The position numbers and the translations under genes are program-made. From Clostridiales bacterium (GTDB taxonomy: Bacteria; Bacillota; Clostridia; Monoglobales; Monoglobaceae), in contig JAEDLZ010000052.1 of assembly GCA_016303265.1 (NCBI GenBank), positions 1 to 9,829 on the forward strand: a stretch of DNA of 9,829 nt, given 5' to 3'. The notes under the pieces were generated by a model that saw only the letters and a list, made by a program, of their open reading frames with translations, ran no database searches and had not been told where the DNA came from. How positions within the stretch are numbered: the first letter of the stretch is position 1; each line of letters starts with the position of its first letter. Shown in pieces: positions 6,194 through 9,829 of the stretch.

Positions 6194-7840
6194 ATGTCAG
6201 GGAAATACACGCACACTCCGCCGGGGGTGGCTGACCTTTTGTTTGAGGAATGTGAACTGAAGGAAAGAATTGAGAGCAGCGCAAAGGAGATTTTCAGGCA
6301 TTGGGGCTATAAAGGCGTAAAGACCCCATCCTTTGAATACTCCGAGGTGTATGAGGTTGCAGACCCGATTGCGTCTGAAAATATGTATAAATTTTTTGAC
6401 GAAAAAGGCAGAATGTTGTCATTAAGACCGGATATAACAACTTCGGTTGCAAGAATTGCCGCAACCAAGTGTGCAATGGAGGATTTGCCTCTTAAAATTT
6501 CTTATTCGGGAAATGTATTCAGAAATGACGAGGCTTTCGGTCAGGCGCGCCAGAGGGAATTTACCCAGACAGGTATAGAATTTATAGGTGCCAAGGGCGC
6601 AGCCGCCGACGCAGAGGTTATTGAAATTGCGATTGAGGTTCTGAAAAAAAGCGGAATAAAGGATTTTCAGATAGATATAGGTCAGATTGAATTTTTCAAG
6701 GGACTTTCCGAGCAGGCAGGGCTTGATGCGGAAAACACCGATGTTTTACGGGAAATTATAGACAGCAAGGATTTTATCGGAATCGGAGGCGTTATCAACA
6801 GTTACGATATTCCGACCGAGCTTAAAAATCTGTTTTTCGAGCTTCCGACCATGTTCGGCGAGATTGATATAGTATACCGTCTTATAGATAATAATATTTT
6901 AAATGAGCGCTCAAGAAATGCGCTCTTAAACCTTGCGGCGGTTTATGAGCAGCTCAAGAAGAGGGGACTTGAAAACTATATTTCAATTGATTTAGGAATG
7001 GTCCCCAGCCTTGATTATTATACGGGAATAATAATCAAAGGCGTTACGAAAACTGTCGGATTTTCTGTATGCAGCGGCGGCAGGTACGACAATTTGACCG
7101 CCAAATTCGGGCGGGCTCTTCCTGCCACGGGCATCGCATTTGGGGTTGAGAGAATTATGTCTGCGCTTTGCGAGGAGGAAGAAATCCGTGACGCCAACAA
7201 GGATACAGATTACATAACTGTGGCTATGGCGAAGGGCAGGCTTGCCGAGCTTTCGGTCGATATTTTCGAGAGGATAGGCTTTGACTGCGGGGAAATGCGG
7301 TCAAAGACGAGAAAACTTGTTTTCACCGACGAGAAAAGCAAGATGAAATTTTTCCTGGTTAAGGCATCGGATGTTCCCACTTATGTGGAATACGGTGCTG
7401 CTGATATCGGTATTGTCGGCAAGGATACCCTGCTTGAAAGCGGAAAAGAGCTGTATGAGGTTCTTGATTTGGGTTTTGGTGAATGCAAAATGGCAGTAGC
7501 AGGTCCTAAAGAAATGAGGGGAAGGCTTGAGGGAAAGAGCATTATGCGTGTTGCCAGCAAATATCCGAGAATTGCCCGTGATTATTTTCACAGAATAAAA
7601 GGACAAACCGTTGATATTATAAAGCTTAACGGGTCTGTTGAATTGGGTCCGATTGTGGGACTTTCGGAGGTTATTGTGGACATAGTGGAGAGCGGAAAAA
7701 CTCTGCACGAGAACGGACTTGAGGTTTTGGAGGACATCTGCCGCCTCAGTGCGAGATTGGTTGTTAACCGTGTCAGCATGAAAACGAAGCGAGAAAGGAT
7801 TGTCGATATAATAGGAAAAGTCCGGGACGAAATACAGTAA
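6194..7840 (+). CDS. hisZG: HisZ-HisG fusion: ATP phosphoribosyltransferase, regulatory and catalytic subunits in one chain
   Basis: HisG joins ATP and PRPP to make phosphoribosyl-ATP, the first and committed step of histidine synthesis. Short HisG forms need HisZ, a HisRS-like regulatory partner, normally a separate protein. Here one uninterrupted frame encodes both. Numbering from a TTG one codon upstream (6191): HisZ spans 1 to about 328, with TPPGVADLL (9-17), the class II synthetase-like motif 2 NVFRNDEAFGQARQREFTQ (108-126), SLDYYTGIII (273-282), SGGRYDNL (295-302) and GIAFGVERI (314-322). The HisRS anticodon-binding domain is absent. An acidic linker (about 328-340) leads to short-form HisG, 341-549, with VAMAKGRLAE at its start, DIGIVGKDTL (405-414) and the PRPP-site region SVELGPIVGLSE...SGKTLHENGL (482-510). 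The ATG at 6194 or the TTG at 6191 could start it; they differ by one codon. The next gene encodes steps 2-4. Confidence 0.9.
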   Translation: MSGKYTHTPPGVADLLFEECELKERIESSAKEIFRHWGYKGVKTPSFEYSEVYEVADPIASENMYKFFDEKGRMLSLRPDITTSVARIAATKCAMEDLPLKISYSGNVFRNDEAFGQARQREFTQTGIEFIGAKGAAADAEVIEIAIEVLKKSGIKDFQIDIGQIEFFKGLSEQAGLDAENTDVLREIIDSKDFIGIGGVINSYDIPTELKNLFFELPTMFGEIDIVYRLIDNNILNERSRNALLNLAAVYEQLKKRGLENYISIDLGMVPSLDYYTGIIIKGVTKTVGFSVCSGGRYDNLTAKFGRALPATGIAFGVERIMSALCEEEEIRDANKDTDYITVAMAKGRLAELSVDIFERIGFDCGEMRSKTRKLVFTDEKSKMKFFLVKASDVPTYVEYGAADIGIVGKDTLLESGKELYEVLDLGFGECKMAVAGPKEMRGRLEGKSIMRVASKYPRIARDYFHRIKGQTVDIIKLNGSVELGPIVGLSEVIVDIVESGKTLHENGLEVLEDICRLSARLVVNRVSMKTKRERIVDIIGKVRDEIQ

Positions 7841-7894
7841 AACAGGGTGCATATCGGGCAAAGATTGATAGTGTGCCAAAAAGAAAAACAGGGC

Positions 7895-7919
7895 CCCCGA
7901 AAATGCTTGCATTTTTGGG
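7895..7919 (+). other. Hairpin between hisZG and hisA-IE
   Basis: CCCGAAAATGC (7896-7906) pairs with GCATTTTTGGG (7909-7919), with one G-U pair and an effective CTTG loop. No T-run follows on the + strand, so full termination is unlikely. I see no convincing promoter in 7841-7973, so the two genes are probably one transcript with this element inside. It could be a weak attenuator, a processing site or an mRNA-stabilising stem. Confidence 0.4.
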
Positions 7920-7973
7920 AAGAGGAGCGGTTGCATAGCGGAGCACACCGTGACGAGAAAGGAATGATAGAAA

Positions 7974-9341
7974 ATGAAAATATATCCCGCAATCGATATA
8001 ATTGACGGAAAATGCGTGCGCCTTGTTCAGGGCGACTATTCTCAAAAAACAACATTTGCGGAAAATCCCGTGGAGGTTGCAAAAAAATGGGAAAAACAAG
8101 GCGGAGAGTTTTTGCACATTGTTGACCTTGACGGTGCAAAAAGCGGGAAAAGCGAAAACTTTGCAGTCATAAAGGCGATAATTGAAGCCGTAAATATTCC
8201 TGTCGAGGTGGGGGGAGGAATACGAACCCTTGAAGATGTGGACAAAATGATAGAATTGGGCGTAAAACGGGTTATTATAGGAACCTCCGCAATCGAGAAT
8301 CCCAATGTGGTAAAGCGCGCCGTTGACAAATACGGCGAAAAAATTGCTGTGGGCATAGACGCAAAGGACGGCAAAGTCGCTGTCTGCGGCTGGGAGGAGG
8401 TAAGCGAGGTTTCGGCGATTGACCTGGCAATAAAAATGCGGAAAATCGGCGTTAAGTACATAATTTACACCGATATTGCAACAGACGGGATGTTAAAGGG
8501 TCCGAATGTTTCGGCAATGGCAGAGATGGTTAGGGAATCGGGCGTCAATGTTATTGCCTCCGGGGGCGTTTCAAGCCTTGATGACATTTCCGCTCTCGGC
8601 AAGGCGAAGGTTCAGGGAGCAATTATCGGCAAGGCGCTTTATACCGAAAATATTTCTCTTCCCGATGCGGTTAAGCTGGGAAAGGAAATTGAGGGCAGCC
8701 CCTATGACTTTATAAGCGGACTTAAATTTGACGAGAAAGGACTTATCCCCACCATTGCTCAGGATGCAAAGAGCGGTGAAGTGCTTATGTGCGCCTATAT
8801 GAACGAGGAAAGCCTGAAAAAGACAATTGACAGCAAAAATGCGGTTTATTTCAGCCGCAGCCGGCAGGAATTATGGGAGAAGGGCGCAACCTCGGGGCAT
8901 TATCAAAAGGTCAAAAATATTTTGGTGGATTGCGACTGCGATGCAATTGTTTTAAAGGTTGAACAGACAGGTGCGGCGTGCCATACAAATAATTATTCCT
9001 GTTTCTACCGCGAGGCGGTGGGCGGCATACTGGAAGAAATTACCACAGGAAGAAATATCGGTGAAGGCGTTTTATACGATGTTTTCGACACGATAGTCAG
9101 CCGCAAGGAAAATCCGAAGGAGGGTTCATATACGAACTATCTTTTGGACAAAGGCATAGATAAAATTCTTAAAAAGGTCGGAGAGGAGGCAACCGAAACC
9201 ATTATCGCCGCAAAAGGCGAGGATAACGGTGAGGTTGTTTACGAGGCGGCAGACCTTTTGTATCATCTTTCGGTTATGCTCGTTGATAAGGGGCTTACCT
9301 GGGACGATATTTTTGATGAACTTGCAAAAAGACACAAATAA
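7974..9341 (+). CDS. hisA-hisIE: HisA-HisI-HisE trifunctional fusion of histidine biosynthesis
   Basis: One 455-residue chain holds three enzymes. HisA (1 to about 240) is the ProFAR isomerase, a TIM barrel with the first catalytic Asp at D8 (YPAIDIIDGK), VDLDGA (50-55), EVGGGIRT (78-85), the second catalytic Asp at D129 (GIDAKDG), TDIATDGMLKGPN (166-178) and ASGGVSS (195-201). HisI (about 245-350) is phosphoribosyl-AMP cyclohydrolase, with LMCAYMNEESL (271-281), FSRSRQELWEKGATSGH (293-309), the metal site DCDCDA (319-324) and GAACHTNNYSCF (333-344). HisE (about 365-455) is phosphoribosyl-ATP pyrophosphatase, with KVGEEATE (401-408) and YEAADLLYHL (423-432). All key motifs look intact. HisI-HisE fusion is common, but fusion to HisA with hardly any linker is unusual. 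The start is supported by AAAGGA about 10 bases upstream. hisF, hisH, hisB, hisC and hisD are absent here. Confidence 0.93.
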   Translation: MKIYPAIDIIDGKCVRLVQGDYSQKTTFAENPVEVAKKWEKQGGEFLHIVDLDGAKSGKSENFAVIKAIIEAVNIPVEVGGGIRTLEDVDKMIELGVKRVIIGTSAIENPNVVKRAVDKYGEKIAVGIDAKDGKVAVCGWEEVSEVSAIDLAIKMRKIGVKYIIYTDIATDGMLKGPNVSAMAEMVRESGVNVIASGGVSSLDDISALGKAKVQGAIIGKALYTENISLPDAVKLGKEIEGSPYDFISGLKFDEKGLIPTIAQDAKSGEVLMCAYMNEESLKKTIDSKNAVYFSRSRQELWEKGATSGHYQKVKNILVDCDCDAIVLKVEQTGAACHTNNYSCFYREAVGGILEEITTGRNIGEGVLYDVFDTIVSRKENPKEGSYTNYLLDKGIDKILKKVGEEATETIIAAKGEDNGEVVYEAADLLYHLSVMLVDKGLTWDDIFDELAKRHK

Positions 9342-9372
9342 TATAACCGGTACCAGACTTGATAAGCGGTAT

Positions 9373-9430
9373 CCGATATGACAATTTATTTCGTATCGGC
9401 CGCCGTCGGATTATATTGCCGACGCGGCGC
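9373..9430 (+). other. Tandem inverted repeats after the histidine genes
   Basis: In the 177-base gap 9342-9518, CCGATA (9373-9378) pairs with TATCGG (9394-9399). Immediately after, GCCG-C-CGTCGG (near 9399-9410) pairs with CCGACGCGGC (near 9419-9428), with one bulged C and an A/T-rich loop. No T-run follows, so this is not a standard terminator, although it could be a termination or mRNA-protection element. Further on, ATAAAAA/TTTTTAT (about 9472-9488) is a short palindrome. I see no clear promoter for the next gene. Confidence 0.4.
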
Positions 9431-9518
9431 CGCTAATATATTGGGTTGCGGTTTTGCAGATTATTAACCGATAAAAATTATTTTTATGCCGACACAGGGC
9501 GGCGGAATGGAGATTAAA

Positions 9519-9829
9519 ATGTTTGGAATTGAGCATGTAGGTATTTTTTCAAAGGATACGGAGCGTCTTAAAAATTGGTATGCCGAACTTTTCGGCTGGA
9601 AGACGGTCTATGATAACGGAAAAGGAACATATTTTCTTAAAGCGGATGACGGCACTATGATTGAATTTTGCAAGGCGGAGTTTGAGGGCGTCGGCTTTGA
9701 AGAAAAAACAGAAGGAATTCGTCATATTGCCGTTTCGGTTGATGATTTCAATGAGGCGGCGGCAAGGGTTAAGGCTGCCGGCGTTGAAATTATTCACGAT
9801 GCAAAGGTCAATGAAAAGGGCGTCGGAAC
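9519..9829 (+). CDS. VOC-family (glyoxalase/bleomycin-resistance fold) protein, 3' end missing
   Basis: The frame is open to the window edge and covers 103 residues. The ATG at 9519 has GGAG at 9509-9512, 6 bases upstream. An in-frame ATG at 9507 would add MEIK but has a poorer ribosome site. The start MFGIEHVGIFSKDTERLKNWYAELFGW is the classic opening of the vicinal-oxygen-chelate fold: beta strand, then helix. Likely metal ligands are H6 (IEHVG), E49 (TMIEFCK) and H69 (GIRHIAVSVDD); the fourth would lie past the edge. A second beta-alpha unit begins at about residue 67, with FNEAAARVKAAGVEI at 77-91. The family includes lactoylglutathione lyase, dioxygenases, epimerases and resistance proteins, so the reaction cannot be stated. 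No functional link to histidine synthesis is evident. Confidence 0.85.
   Translation, partial: MFGIEHVGIFSKDTERLKNWYAELFGWKTVYDNGKGTYFLKADDGTMIEFCKAEFEGVGFEEKTEGIRHIAVSVDDFNEAAARVKAAGVEIIHDAKVNEKGVG

Noticed and set aside
7301..7948. A 215-codon open frame on the - strand
   Set aside because: It is antisense to hisZG with low-complexity, Phe/His/Asn-rich composition; hisZG motifs are unmistakable on the + strand.
1..9829. CRISPR arrays, insertion sequences, tRNA genes or phage genes
   Set aside because: No regular repeats, transposase-like frames, cloverleaf sequences or phage proteins were seen by eye on either strand.

Overview
The window looks like chromosomal DNA from a member of the Bacillota, class Clostridia, probably an anaerobic gut-type lineage. 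Evidence: a YcdB/YcdC plus S-layer-homology surface protein, a short 387-residue ACT-domain SerA paired with SerC, a HisZ-dependent short-form HisG, strong sigma-A-type promoters, G-rich ribosome binding sites, and a class A RNase P RNA. I cannot name a genus. All genes are on the + strand, and nothing resembles a phage, insertion sequence, CRISPR array or tRNA.

Layout. (1) Positions 1-1739 hold the 3' part of a cell-surface protein gene. Its frame is open to the window edge, so the true start lies outside. A strong bidirectional-type terminator follows. (2) Positions 1942-2735 hold a promoter and two tandem half-length TauE/SafE membrane proteins that probably form one two-subunit transporter. 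(3) Positions 2738-5239 hold a near-consensus promoter followed by serC and serA, the first two steps of serine synthesis from 3-phosphoglycerate in reverse gene order. (4) Positions 5240-6190 contain no protein gene. They hold rnpB with a downstream terminator, then a second, independent RNA gene of about 240 nt. This second RNA has its own promoter, nested long-range stems, several internal hairpins and a U-run end, and I cannot assign it to a family. (5) Positions 6129-9341 hold a promoter and two histidine genes that are both fusions: HisZ-HisG (549 codons counted from the upstream TTG) and HisA-HisI-HisE (455 codons). (6) Positions 9519-9829 hold the 5' part of a VOC (glyoxalase/bleomycin-resistance fold) protein gene cut by the window edge.

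How the genes fit together. The two histidine genes encode exactly the first four steps of the pathway: HisG with HisZ, then HisE, HisI and HisA. Together they would convert ATP and PRPP to PRFAR with two polypeptides. HisH, HisF, HisB, HisC and HisD are not in the window. Serine synthesis (serC-serA) and histidine synthesis both draw on central carbon and one-carbon metabolism, but nothing here shows joint control.

The best candidate for something undescribed is the structured RNA at 5797-6038. The two gene fusions are the next most notable items. Family assignments come from motif recognition by eye. No database search, folding program or alignment was run.
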